A DNA stretch of 42,273 bases from Candidatus Binataceae bacterium (GCA_030041155.1 JASHOJ010000123.1:1-42273), one strand, 5' to 3'; shown: positions 1 to 8,624, counted from the stretch's first letter. Notes: generated by a model not told the origin, from the sequence alone. Numbers and translations: made by a program.

Positions 1-34
1 TTCCGATTCCCATCGCGAACAGTCCAACTTTCAT
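1..34 (-). CDS. Start of an LLM-class (F420-type) oxidoreductase, cut by the window edge
   Basis: Only the first 11 codons are visible, reading M-K-V-G-L-F-A-M-G-I-G on the minus strand before the window ends. A good ribosome-binding site (GAGGTGATC) sits directly upstream of the ATG. Many LLM-class, F420-dependent luciferase-like oxidoreductases start with this kind of beta strand (MKVGLFxxGIG), so that is the likely family, but eleven residues are thin evidence. It lies 18 bases downstream of the exported methyltransferase gene on the same strand, so the two probably share a transcript. Confidence 0.45.
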   Translation of the reverse strand, partial: MKVGLFAMGIG

Positions 35-52
35 GATCACCTCGCGGCGCGG

Positions 53-859
53 CTAGGGCTTTACAAATTTGAGCAGAAACCGATCGGTCTGGCCACGCTT
101 CTTGAACACCAGCCACGTGCGATTGTCTTCGGGATGCCGCAGCGCGCTGGATTCGGCGGCGAGCTTAAAGCCGGCCTTCTCGATCTGCTCTTTGACCAGG
201 TTCTCATCGATGCGATGCAGCGTCGTCGTGTCGCGCGCGCCGGAGCCCGCTTGCGCGCTATGATCGACGATTCCATACACCCCGCCTGGCTTGAGTGCGG
301 TGAAAACCTCTCGATTTACCCTGGCGGTATCGATCTTCAGCCCGACCATGTCGTGATAATTCTCGTTGATGAGCACCAAGTCCAGCGAATTCGGCGGCAC
401 GGGCAAAAGATCGGGCGCATCGAAGGGCTTATCGACCTCAACCACGTTCTTGAGACCCTTGAGCCGTTCATGCCACTGCTCGCCGATCTTTTTGAAACGC
501 GGCGGAATGGGACCATTCTGCGAATAGACCTTGCCGTTCGGTCCAACCACCAGCGACAGCAATTCGGTGCTCCATCCGCCGGCCGCCCATAGATCCGCGA
601 CCTTCATCCCCGGTTTCACACCCAGGAAGGCGAGGATCTGCTCGGGCTTGCGTCCCGCGTCGAGCGACCGGTCAGCGGCCGGACGATCGGGGGAATTGAC
701 CGCATTCTTGATGTAATTCGGAATTTGCGATTGAGGGATCGGCGGCGTCTCGACGATTGAGGGCGCAGCCGCCGGGCTTTGTGCATCAGCGCGGCGGGTC
801 GAGCACGCTATTCCGATGAGAATTAACAAAGCCGCTGCGAGGGAAATTCTGATCTTCAT
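53..859 (-). CDS. Exported class I methyltransferase-like protein (COG4798 type)
   Basis: 268 residues. The N-terminus is a clear Sec signal peptide: a basic start, a hydrophobic core at about residues 6-18 and an A-D-A cleavage site before Gln27. The body has a Rossmann methyltransferase fold with motif I (VADLWAAGGW, residues 87-96), preceded by a DR..D..R.P segment and 'FLGVKPG' typical of the predicted methyltransferases of COG4798. The protein should therefore be outside the cytoplasm, which is odd for an enzyme that would need S-adenosylmethionine; its substrate is unknown. The ATG has GGAGGA four bases upstream. It is probably cotranscribed with the LLM-type gene downstream. A lipoprotein reading at Cys19 is possible, but its lipobox is poor. 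Confidence 0.8.
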   Translation of the reverse strand: MKIRISLAAALLILIGIACSTRRADAQSPAAAPSIVETPPIPQSQIPNYIKNAVNSPDRPAADRSLDAGRKPEQILAFLGVKPGMKVADLWAAGGWSTELLSLVVGPNGKVYSQNGPIPPRFKKIGEQWHERLKGLKNVVEVDKPFDAPDLLPVPPNSLDLVLINENYHDMVGLKIDTARVNREVFTALKPGGVYGIVDHSAQAGSGARDTTTLHRIDENLVKEQIEKAGFKLAAESSALRHPEDNRTWLVFKKRGQTDRFLLKFVKP

Positions 860-1088
860 TTGTCCTCCCGCGTATCTGGCCGCGCGCTCGAACAGCGCCG
901 GACCGTGATTGTCGATGGCTCAATCCGGGATTGGTAGCACGAGGGCGTGCGATGGCAAAGCGAAAAGCAAAGTACATTCTCGCGTTTTCCGCGTCGTTCG
1001 CCCCAGCACTGGGTTGGTGCTATAGGCGTTCGCGGCTCCACAGGGAGAAGCGATTTGCCGGACATGACGAGTTAGAGCGGAGATGGCA

Positions 1089-1622
1089 ATGAAAGGTCAG
1101 ATGGTGCGATTGCGCGGCTACGAAAAATCCGACGCCGCCACGCTGGTCAAGTGGTTCTCCGATGAGGAAGTAACTGACCATATCGGCACAACCGCTTTTC
1201 CAGTGACCCGCGCGGCTCAGGAAAGAGCTATAGAAAGAACGCAGGCTCCGGACTCCGACGACAAAGGTTTCGCGATAGAAACCCTGGCCGGCGAGACTAT
1301 TGGCGACTGCGGCTTGCGCGCATTCAACTGGATAAGCCGCAAGGCCGAACTCTATATCACGATCGGCGATAAGAGCTGCTGGAATCGCGGCTACGGAACC
1401 GACACGGTAAAAGTGTTGTTGAGGTTGGGCTTTGAGAAAATGAATCTCAACAGCGTCTTCCTCACCACCCTGGCGACCAATCAACGCGCGATCAGGTGCT
1501 ACGAAAAGTGCGGGTTCACGCGCGAAGGACTACTGCGGCAGAGCAGCTTTGTGCGAGGCCAATACGTGGATGTGGTGCCAATGTCTATTCTGCGCGCCGA
1601 TTGGGAGCGCTCGCGGGCATGA
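1089..1622 (+). CDS. GNAT-family N-acetyltransferase (RimJ/RimL-like)
   Basis: About 177 residues. The acetyl-CoA binding motif N-R-G-Y-G-T lies at residues 99-104, and the later N..A...Y...GF pattern of GNAT proteins (about residues 131-143) is intact, so the fold is complete. Proteins of this shape acetylate the N-terminus of ribosomal proteins, antibiotics or small metabolites; the sequence does not say which. An ATG at 1083 is in frame, but GGAG is directly adjacent to it and correctly spaced for the ATG at 1089, so I chose 1089. It stands alone, divergent from the exported methyltransferase. The 229 bases between them show no convincing promoter or RNA. Confidence 0.85.
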   Translation: MKGQMVRLRGYEKSDAATLVKWFSDEEVTDHIGTTAFPVTRAAQERAIERTQAPDSDDKGFAIETLAGETIGDCGLRAFNWISRKAELYITIGDKSCWNRGYGTDTVKVLLRLGFEKMNLNSVFLTTLATNQRAIRCYEKCGFTREGLLRQSSFVRGQYVDVVPMSILRADWERSRA

Positions 1623-1702
1623 ACGATGGCTCGTGTTTGCCTGGGGTTGGCTGAATCGCACGGCGCAAGATAACCTGTGGATGCAGGCTTCACGCATCTC
1701 GC

Positions 1703-3679
1703 ATGGATTCTCCGAGCCAACCTAATCGCGACGAAAGCGCGCCTGCCCTCGCGCCGGTGAGGATAGTCGCGTTCGAAAGCCGGATGGCGGCCGAAACCGC
1801 GACGTTGATCGAGCGCAACGGATGCGTACCGATCGTGGCGCCCGCGATGCGCGAGGTCTCAGTCGGCGAAAATCCGGCAGCAATCGATTTTGCTGAACAT
1901 CTCCTGGCGGGCGAAATCGATATTGCCATTTTCCTGACTGGCGTCGGCGTCCGGGCGCTGTTCGCGGTCCTGGATGTTCGCTATCCGCGCGCTGCGACCG
2001 CGGCGGCTCTCAAGCGAATCACCACCGTGGTGCGCGGACCCAAGCCCGCACGCGCGCTGCGGGAAATTGGGATCGAGCCCTCGATCACCACCCCGGAACC
2101 GAATACCTCGCGCGAGCTGATGGCCACCCTGGCCAACGCACGCGAACTATCCGGCGCGCGGGTTGCGGTGCAGGAGTATGGCGTCACCAATCGTGAACTG
2201 ACCGCAGGGCTTGAGGCGCGCGGCGCGTCCGTGATCGTCGTGCCGGTCTACCGATGGACGATGCCCTCCGATCCGGGCCCTTTGCGCGATGCGTTGCGCG
2301 CAATCATCGAAGGCCGAGCTGACGCCGTCATCTTCACCAGTTCACACCAGGTAACGAATGTCATCCAGACCGCAGAAGCACTGGGCCTCGGCGAACGGTT
2401 GCGCCACGCGCTGGGCGCAGTTGCGATCGGCTCCATCGGGCCGGTGTGCTCAGAGCATCTGCGAGCGAGCGGAATCGATGTTGATTTCGAACCGGCGCAT
2501 CCCAGGCTTGGCCATCTGATCAAGGAGGCCGCCGATCGCGCCCGGTCGATCGTCGAGGCAAAGCGAAGCCCGCGCGGCGCGGAGTCTTTAACGGTTCGCC
2601 CTGCGGTTCCGCTCAGGCCTGAGCGCCTGGCAGAGAATGCCCATCGCCTGCGGCACTGGGACCATCCGATGCTGCGGGCATGCCGGCGCGAGCATGCCTC
2701 CTATACCCCGATCTGGCTGATGCGGCAGGCGGGACGCTACATGCCGGAGTATCGGCGCGTGCGCGACCATCACGAGTTTGTTGAGATGTGCACGCGGCCC
2801 GAGTTGGCGGCGGAAGTAACCGTCGCAGCGGTCCAGCGGCTGGACGTCGATGCCGCGATTATTTTCGCCGACATCCTGCTTCCGCTGATCCCGATGGAAG
2901 TCGGATTGCACTACGAAAAAGGCGGCGGACCGATGGTCGATCGCCCGATTCGAAATGCCAGCGATCTCGAACGCGTTCCCTCTGTTGATGTGAGCGCACT
3001 GAGCTTTGTCGGCGAGGCGATAAGGATGGTGGACCGCGCGATCGGCGCGCGAACGCCAATCATCGGATTTGCCGGTGCGCCGTTCACGCTCGCATCGTAC
3101 CTGATCGAGGGCGGCGCCTCGCGCCAGTATCAGGCGACCAAGATGCTGATGTACAACGATCCCGACACCTGGCATCGCCTGATGGACCGGCTTGCGCGGT
3201 TCACGATCGATTATCTGAACATGCAGGTCGCCTCGGGCGCGAGCATCGTGCAGTTGTTCGATAGCTGGGTCGGAAGCCTCGGCCCCGATGATTACCGGCG
3301 CTTCGTGCTGCCGCATACCGCGAAAATCATCGCGGGAATCGAGCCGGGAATACCCGTGATCCATTTCGGCACAGTCACCGGCACGCTGCTCGAACTGATG
3401 CGCGAAGCCGGTGGCGACGTTATCGGACTCGATTGGCGAGTTGACCTCGCAAAGGCTTGGGCGCGGCTTGGATACGATGTCGCAGTGCAGGGAAACCTCG
3501 ATCCTATCGCGCTGTTCGCCGAGGTTGACGAGATTCGTAGCCGCGCGGGCGCGATCCTTCAGCGCGCCGCGCACCGCCCGGGGCACATCTTCAATCTCGG
3601 TCACGGAATTCTGCCCGAGACCCCAGTCGATCACGTCATCGCGCTGGTCGATGCGGTTCACGAAATGAGCGCCAGTTAG
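1703..3679 (+). CDS. hemDE: HemD-HemE fusion: uroporphyrinogen-III synthase / uroporphyrinogen decarboxylase
   Basis: 658 residues with two complete enzymes. Residues 18-285 form a HemD fold (VRIVAFESR start, 'FLTGVGVRAL' near 77-87, 'FTSSHQVTNV' at 211-220), which closes and flips hydroxymethylbilane to uroporphyrinogen III. Residues 316-658 are HemE, with RQAGRYMPEYR (341-351), the catalytic Asp in FADIL (Asp390), GFAGAPFTLASY (455-466) and NLGHGILPETP (631-641); it removes four carboxylates to give coproporphyrinogen III. A Pro/Arg-rich linker (about 286-315) joins them with no stop or frame change. Two consecutive tetrapyrrole steps in one chain could limit loss of unstable intermediates. 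No clear Shine-Dalgarno precedes the ATG. It is the first gene of a heme operon. Confidence 0.93.
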   Translation: MDSPSQPNRDESAPALAPVRIVAFESRMAAETATLIERNGCVPIVAPAMREVSVGENPAAIDFAEHLLAGEIDIAIFLTGVGVRALFAVLDVRYPRAATAAALKRITTVVRGPKPARALREIGIEPSITTPEPNTSRELMATLANARELSGARVAVQEYGVTNRELTAGLEARGASVIVVPVYRWTMPSDPGPLRDALRAIIEGRADAVIFTSSHQVTNVIQTAEALGLGERLRHALGAVAIGSIGPVCSEHLRASGIDVDFEPAHPRLGHLIKEAADRARSIVEAKRSPRGAESLTVRPAVPLRPERLAENAHRLRHWDHPMLRACRREHASYTPIWLMRQAGRYMPEYRRVRDHHEFVEMCTRPELAAEVTVAAVQRLDVDAAIIFADILLPLIPMEVGLHYEKGGGPMVDRPIRNASDLERVPSVDVSALSFVGEAIRMVDRAIGARTPIIGFAGAPFTLASYLIEGGASRQYQATKMLMYNDPDTWHRLMDRLARFTIDYLNMQVASGASIVQLFDSWVGSLGPDDYRRFVLPHTAKIIAGIEPGIPVIHFGTVTGTLLELMREAGGDVIGLDWRVDLAKAWARLGYDVAVQGNLDPIALFAEVDEIRSRAGAILQRAAHRPGHIFNLGHGILPETPVDHVIALVDAVHEMSAS

Positions 3680-3702
3680 CAACTCCGCAAGGCGAGGAAA
3701 GC

Positions 3703-4638
3703 TTGAACCATCCGTCTGGGTGCGACGCGGTATTGATCGTGGGGTTTGGCGGCCCCACCAACGCCGCCGAAATCCGGCCTTTTCTGGACAATGTTTTGCG
3801 CGGCCATCCGGTACCGCCCGCACGTTACGAGGAAGTGGTACGTCATTATGAAGCGCTCGGCGGACGCTCCCCCTACAACGATCTGACGATGAGACAGGCC
3901 GACGCGCTTCGCAATTCGCTCTCGTGCGCGGGAATTGAAATTCCGATCGCCGTTGGGATGCGCAATTGGCATCCGCTACTTGATGATGCGCTTGCGAAGC
4001 TTGTCGCGAGCGGAGCGCGCCGAGTGCTCGCATTCATCATGGCCCCGCATCGCAGCGAAGCAAGCTTTGAGCGCTATCAGTCAGCCATTTCAGCGGCAGC
4101 CGCGAAGCTCGCGGCGGCCGCTCCGCACATGATTTATCCTGAGCCCTGGTTCGCGCATCCAGGATTTATCCGCGCCTTGGCGGCGCGTACCGCGGAAGTG
4201 GCGGCGCGGCTCGGCGCTTCCGACTGGCGCCGCGCGCATCTTATCTTCACGGCACACAGTATTCCGATCGCGATGGCCAAAGATTCACACTATGTTGAAG
4301 AGCTTACCGAAACGGCGCGACTTCTGGCCGCTGAACTCGGCAAGGATGCGTGGACGCTCGCCTTTCAGAGCCGCAGCGGAAATCCGCGCGAGCCATGGTT
4401 GGAACCTGATCTTTCTGGCTCGATCCGAAAACTGGGGGCCGGTGCAATCGCGGTCATTTCGCCAATTGGGTTTCTCTGCGATCACGTGGAAGTTCTGTAC
4501 GATCTCGATATTCAGGCCGCCGCTACCGCGCGCGACGCCCGAGTCAGGTTGGAGCGAGCGCCAACCGTTAGCGACCATCCCGATTTTATCGCGATGATGG
4601 CAGAGATCGTCACTCAGCACGTCGCAGCCGCTGCGTAG
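3703..4638 (+). CDS. hemH: Ferrochelatase
   Basis: 311 residues, the short length seen in bacterial ferrochelatases of the Bacillus type. It inserts Fe(II) into the porphyrin ring. Visible landmarks are GFGGPTN near the N-terminus, the conserved His185 in FTAHSIP, the FQSRSG segment at 221-226 and Glu263 in CDHVEVLYDLD. The start is a TTG, supported by GAGGAAA about five bases upstream; the gap after hemDE is 23 bases. Together with the oxidase that follows, the order matches the hemE-hemH-hemY operon of Gram-positive bacteria, so the real substrate could be coproporphyrin III instead of protoporphyrin IX; the sequence alone does not decide this. Confidence 0.93.
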   Translation: MNHPSGCDAVLIVGFGGPTNAAEIRPFLDNVLRGHPVPPARYEEVVRHYEALGGRSPYNDLTMRQADALRNSLSCAGIEIPIAVGMRNWHPLLDDALAKLVASGARRVLAFIMAPHRSEASFERYQSAISAAAAKLAAAAPHMIYPEPWFAHPGFIRALAARTAEVAARLGASDWRRAHLIFTAHSIPIAMAKDSHYVEELTETARLLAAELGKDAWTLAFQSRSGNPREPWLEPDLSGSIRKLGAGAIAVISPIGFLCDHVEVLYDLDIQAAATARDARVRLERAPTVSDHPDFIAMMAEIVTQHVAAAA

Positions 4639-4639
4639 C

Positions 4640-6061
4640 ATGGCGCGAATCGTTGTCATCGGCGCGGGGATAACCGGGCTCGCGGCAGCCTACCGGCTGC
4701 GGGAGATCTCGCGAGCGCACGAATTTCCAATCGAAGTCGCTGTCCTTGAACGCTCTTCTCGTGCGGGCGGTCCGCTCCATTCGGTGGTTCGCGACGGCTT
4801 CACAATCGAGACCGGTGCGGATTCTTTTCTGACCGAGAAGCCCGACGCCGTAGCGCTGGCGCAACGGCTTGGTCTCGGTCGCGATTTGATTCCGACCCGT
4901 GAGGAGTTTCGCCGCACGATGGTTGTGCACGGCGGCCGCCTAGTCGAAATTCCGGACGGCTTTTCGCTGATGGCACCGGCGCGTCTTGGCCCGGTGATGC
5001 GCAGTCCGCTCTTTTCGCCGCTTGGAAAGCTGCGAATAGCTCTTGAACCGCTGGTGCCCAAACGAAAAGACCGCCGCGACGAGAGCCTTGGCGCCTTCGT
5101 TACGCGGCGACTCGGCCGCGAGATCCTTGACCGGGTCGCGCAACCGCTCGCGGGCGGGATCTATACCGCGGATCCGTGGCGCTTGAGCATCCGCGCGACT
5201 TCACCCCGATTCGTGGAGATGGAGCAACGCCGCGGGAGCCTGATACGAGGACTGCGCGAGGCGGAGAAGACCCGGTCCTCGAAAAGCTCGGGCACGAGCG
5301 GCGCACGATGGAGCCTTTTTGCGACTCTGCGCGGCGGAATGGGTACGCTGCCTCAGGCAATCGCGAGCATGCTTGGCGAAACGCTGCGTCTTGGCGCGAC
5401 GGTTCAGCAGGTTACGGTCACAGAACAAGAATGCCAGCTCAGACTCGAAAGCGGCGACAGCCTGAGCGCCGACGCGGTGATTTGCGCTACACCTGCGTAT
5501 GAAAGTGCGCGAATACTCAACCTTTGCAATCCTAGAGTTGCGGAGCTCCTGCGCTCAATCACCTATGCGTCGGCAGCGACCGTTAATCTTGGGTTTAGGC
5601 AAAGTGATTTTCCGTCGCCCCCGCGGATGTTCGGCTTTGTCGTTCCGATTTTGGAACGCCGACGGATAATCGCGGGCAGCTTCACAAGTTTGAAATTCGA
5701 AAATCGCGCCCCCGCCGATACAATCCTGATTCGTGCTTTTGTCGGCGGACAACTCCAGTCCGAAATGAACTCGCTCTCAGACGACGCGATGATAGCCGCC
5801 GCGCGTGAAGAATTTCACGACCTATTGGGAGTAACCGCCGCCCCGATCCTTGCGGTAGTGCAGCGATGGCCTGAGTCAATGCCGCAGTACGAAGTCGGCC
5901 ATCTGGATCGCGTCGCCGAAATCGAACGCGCCGCCGAGGCGAGTGGACGAGTCGGGATCGCGGGCGCCGCGCTCAGAGGTGTCGGGATTCCCGATTGCAT
6001 TCGCGCGGGCGAGCAGGCTGCCGATAAAATCCTCGATCTAGTCATGCGCAATCGGCGATAA
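4640..6061 (+). CDS. hemY: FAD-dependent protoporphyrinogen/coproporphyrinogen oxidase
   Basis: 473 residues. The N-terminal Rossmann dinucleotide motif GAGITG (residues 8-13) with a glutamate at the end of strand 2, followed by 'RDGFTIETGADSFL', marks the HemY/PgoX family. The C-terminus carries the second FAD contact, 'GVGIPDCIRAGEQAAD'. It oxidises the porphyrinogen ring by six electrons using oxygen, implying aerobic heme synthesis. Its ATG begins one base after the hemH stop, so translation is probably coupled. The same fold serves as protoporphyrinogen oxidase or as coproporphyrinogen oxidase (CgoX) in the coproporphyrin pathway. No chdC (hemQ) is visible here to settle the route. Confidence 0.9.
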   Translation: MARIVVIGAGITGLAAAYRLREISRAHEFPIEVAVLERSSRAGGPLHSVVRDGFTIETGADSFLTEKPDAVALAQRLGLGRDLIPTREEFRRTMVVHGGRLVEIPDGFSLMAPARLGPVMRSPLFSPLGKLRIALEPLVPKRKDRRDESLGAFVTRRLGREILDRVAQPLAGGIYTADPWRLSIRATSPRFVEMEQRRGSLIRGLREAEKTRSSKSSGTSGARWSLFATLRGGMGTLPQAIASMLGETLRLGATVQQVTVTEQECQLRLESGDSLSADAVICATPAYESARILNLCNPRVAELLRSITYASAATVNLGFRQSDFPSPPRMFGFVVPILERRRIIAGSFTSLKFENRAPADTILIRAFVGGQLQSEMNSLSDDAMIAAAREEFHDLLGVTAAPILAVVQRWPESMPQYEVGHLDRVAEIERAAEASGRVGIAGAALRGVGIPDCIRAGEQAADKILDLVMRNRR

Positions 6062-6067
6062 TCGGGC

Positions 6068-7336
6068 GTGTCGTCCGAGAAAGCGGATCCGGGTGCGCGA
6101 TGGCCGCGTGTAATCGCCCACGCCGACATGGACGCGTTCTACGCGTCGGTCGAAGTGCTCGATAATCCCGCGCTGCGCGGCTTGCCGGTGATAGTCGGCG
6201 GACGCAGCGCTCGCGGGGTTGTGACATCCGCATCTTATGAGGCGCGCAAATTCGGCGTGCGCTCCGCGATGCCGACGGCGCAGGCGCGAAAGCTTTGTCC
6301 CGATGGAGTTTTCGTCCCCGGGCGAATGAATCGCTACGTCGAGATCTCGCGAATCGTCCGGCGCGTGTTCGAATCCATAAGCCCGATTGTCGAGCCGCTC
6401 TCGCTCGACGAAGCATTTCTGGATCTCACCGGAACCGAGAGGCTCTTCGGGAGCCCATTGGATGCCGCTCGAACTCTCAGGCGCAGGATGCTGGAAGAGA
6501 CCGGCCTTATCGTATCGGTCGGGGTTACCGGCACAAAAATGGCGGCGAAAATTCTTTCCGATCTGGCAAAGCCCGACGGACTACTGATCCTCGCGCCGCG
6601 GTACGTGCCGGAGTTTCTCGCTCTCCTTCCAGTTGAGCGTTTATGGGGCGTTGGGCGCGTCACTCTTGCGCGGATGCATCAGCACGGTATTAACACTATA
6701 GGCGACCTGGCGCGCCGGGATGCGAGCGAGTTGCGTGCGGCGTTCGGGTCAAGCGGACCCCATCTGCGCAATCTAGCGAGCGGCATCGATCCGCGCGAGG
6801 TCATTGGCGATTGGCAGCGCAAATCCTATGGCGAGGAGAATACGTTTGAGCATGATATCGCACCTGACTCGCAGAAATTGCGCGACGTGCTCATCGCTCA
6901 TGGTGAAGCGCTCGCGCGGCGCCTTAGAGCGGACCGGACGCGCGCGCGAACCGTGGTGCTGAAGCTCAAGCTCGCTCGTCCGCTGGGACAGGGAAGATAT
7001 CCAATTCTCACGCGTAGCTTCTCCCTGTCAGTTCCGACCGATGACGGTGCGGAAATCACTCGCGTTGCTCTTTCGCTCATCGTGCGGGCGCCGCAGACAG
7101 AAAAAATTCGCCTGGCCGGAGTGCAGGTGCATAATCTTGCGCGTGCGGATGCCGGTCAGATGGATCTCTTCCACGGCGCGACGCCGGTCGATGTAGTCAG
7201 TAAGCCGCAAGACTCGGCACGGAGCACGAGGCTTAATCGCGCGCTCGACGCGGTGACCGCTCGCTTCGGAGAAGAGGCGATTACCCGCGGCTTCGCGCGC
7301 GCCGAACGCGCTGCGCCGAGCCGCCGGATCAAATAG
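6068..7336 (+). CDS. dinB: DNA polymerase IV (Y family)
   Basis: 422 residues. Metal-binding residues are present in HADMDAFYASVE (Asp20) and SLDEAFLDLTG (Asp114, Glu115), with the steric-gate region F-Y-A-S next to Asp20. Helix-hairpin-helix (about 205-245) and little-finger (about 255-355) regions follow. A QMDLF box at 364-368 is a beta-clamp binding motif, followed by a 54-residue tail. It copies past DNA lesions with low fidelity. The start is GTG, six bases after the hemY stop, so the polymerase appears to be the last gene of the heme operon. No LexA-type operator is visible directly in front of it, so damage induction is not supported by sequence. Confidence 0.93.
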   Translation: MSSEKADPGARWPRVIAHADMDAFYASVEVLDNPALRGLPVIVGGRSARGVVTSASYEARKFGVRSAMPTAQARKLCPDGVFVPGRMNRYVEISRIVRRVFESISPIVEPLSLDEAFLDLTGTERLFGSPLDAARTLRRRMLEETGLIVSVGVTGTKMAAKILSDLAKPDGLLILAPRYVPEFLALLPVERLWGVGRVTLARMHQHGINTIGDLARRDASELRAAFGSSGPHLRNLASGIDPREVIGDWQRKSYGEENTFEHDIAPDSQKLRDVLIAHGEALARRLRADRTRARTVVLKLKLARPLGQGRYPILTRSFSLSVPTDDGAEITRVALSLIVRAPQTEKIRLAGVQVHNLARADAGQMDLFHGATPVDVVSKPQDSARSTRLNRALDAVTARFGEEAITRGFARAERAAPSRRIK

Positions 7337-7349
7337 GCAGGCCAGCAGC

Positions 7350-7523
7350 TCAGATCACGTCGTTGCAGGTGCGAAGAAAGCCGCATCGAAGGCACCAGTA
7401 CTTGCAATGTCCCATCGCTCTCATAACGGCTCCGCACGCGTCGCACAGGGCATCAGAGCAGGTTGCGCTCCGACCTTTTGAGTCAAGGGCAAATTGATCC
7501 TCGTTTTCGCTTTTCGCCGCCAT
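7350..7523 (-). CDS. 57-residue zinc-ribbon protein
   Basis: A very small protein with paired cysteines: Cys27-X2-Cys30 and Cys44-X2-Cys47, plus His39-Cys40 and Cys53 close to the C-terminus. This is a typical single zinc ribbon with the phrase G-H-C-K-Y-W-C-L-R-C-G-F. The ATG at 7523 has GGAGGGGG nine bases upstream, which favours it over a longer in-frame start at 7580 that would overlap the hydrolase gene. It lies 43 bases downstream of the alpha/beta hydrolase on the same strand and ends 13 bases from the end of dinB, tail to tail. The function is unknown; nucleic acid or protein contact is a guess from size and fold. Confidence 0.7.
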   Translation of the reverse strand: MAAKSENEDQFALDSKGRSATCSDALCDACGAVMRAMGHCKYWCLRCGFLRTCNDVI

Positions 7524-7566
7524 CGCTCGCAACCCCCTCCACTCGCCCCTCCGGAATCTGAACAAT

Positions 7567-8460
7567 CTAGCGCGGCGCATGCGCCCGCAGAAACGCTATC
7601 CGCCGCGCCGTCAGCTTATCGGCTTCGTCGGAAATCCACAGCAGATGAGTCCCGAACTCGACTGGCGCGAATTCAGCGCCGGGTATCGAGCGCGCCGCGA
7701 ATTCGCCGTAGGAGAACGCGACATCGGCATCGGTGGTGCCATGAATCACCAGCGCCGGACATTTGATGTCTGCAAGCGGCAGCGCATCGATTCTCGCGAA
7801 TTGCGCAAGATCGTTCAGCACTCCGATTTTCCGTTCGCGGAGTGGTAAAAACGTGCGAACCAGCCCTTGCACAAATTCAGTTTTCCGAGGATCGGCCGAG
7901 ACTCGAGCATCAAGCGCTCTTCTGTCGCAACGATCCAGCGTTCCACCCACGCGGACCATCTGTTTGACGATCAGATGCTGAAAATGGTTTGCGATAAAAT
8001 CCAGCAGCTTCGAGAGAACTCGATTCATTCCAATCCGGATCAGGATCCGCCGAGTCCTCGATAGCTCTGCGCCAAAGCGGCGGCTTATTGCGCACTCGGT
8101 GATTAGGCCCCAGATGCGATCTGGATGACGCGCCGCGAAGAGATATGAGGCCGGACCGCCTCCGGACGCACCTGACACGCACACTCTATCGATCTTTAGT
8201 GCGTCCAGAAGCGCGACAGCCGCATCGGCTTGCTGGGCAGGAGTCCGCCCAGTCTCTATTGGGGTGCGCAAGTAGCCTGGTCGCGACCACCCGATAACGC
8301 GAAACCCGGCTTCGCAGGCGGGTCGGCTTACAAGCGCGACCTGATCGTAGCCGCCTGGGGTTCCGTGGAACCCGAGAACTACCGGTCCCACGCCATCGAT
8401 GTAATATTCGATCGGTCCTGCGGCAGTGCTCGCGATAAGACTTGCCGGTGGCTCCTGCAT
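7567..8460 (-). CDS. Alpha/beta-hydrolase fold protein
   Basis: 297 residues. The oxyanion-hole motif HGTPGG (residues 32-37) and nucleophile elbow G-A-S-G-G with Ser99 are clear. Candidates for the acid and histidine are the aspartates in IHGTTDADV and the His in FGTHLLW near the C-terminus. There is no signal peptide, so it is probably cytoplasmic. The substrate cannot be read from sequence; haloalkane dehalogenase, epoxide hydrolase, esterase and proline iminopeptidase relatives all look like this. The ATG lacks an obvious ribosome-binding site. It is divergent from leuC, and the 164-base gap between them shows no recognisable attenuator or riboswitch. Confidence 0.82.
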   Translation of the reverse strand: MQEPPASLIASTAAGPIEYYIDGVGPVVLGFHGTPGGYDQVALVSRPACEAGFRVIGWSRPGYLRTPIETGRTPAQQADAAVALLDALKIDRVCVSGASGGGPASYLFAARHPDRIWGLITECAISRRFGAELSRTRRILIRIGMNRVLSKLLDFIANHFQHLIVKQMVRVGGTLDRCDRRALDARVSADPRKTEFVQGLVRTFLPLRERKIGVLNDLAQFARIDALPLADIKCPALVIHGTTDADVAFSYGEFAARSIPGAEFAPVEFGTHLLWISDEADKLTARRIAFLRAHAPR

Positions 8461-8624
8461 CGTACTATCGGTGAGTGAGCGCGACTCCCGCGCGATGGCT
8501 TAGACGAGCTTAACAGCAATCAAGCCGAGGTTGTATTGCGGATCGCGACGCGCGAGTGCTGTCGCCTTTGCTCGCCCGGCGCGGCAGCGGATAATCATCC
8601 GACCGGGCCTTGGAGGGTCGCTGA

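Noticed and set aside
2588..4033. Long open frame of 481 codons on the minus strand
   Set aside because: It is antisense to hemDE and hemH, has no recognisable domain and an Arg/His-rich composition typical of shadow frames in GC-rich DNA.
8461..8624. Leucine attenuator or T-box before leuC
   Set aside because: No leader peptide rich in leucine codons, no terminator/antiterminator pair and no T-box core sequence are visible.
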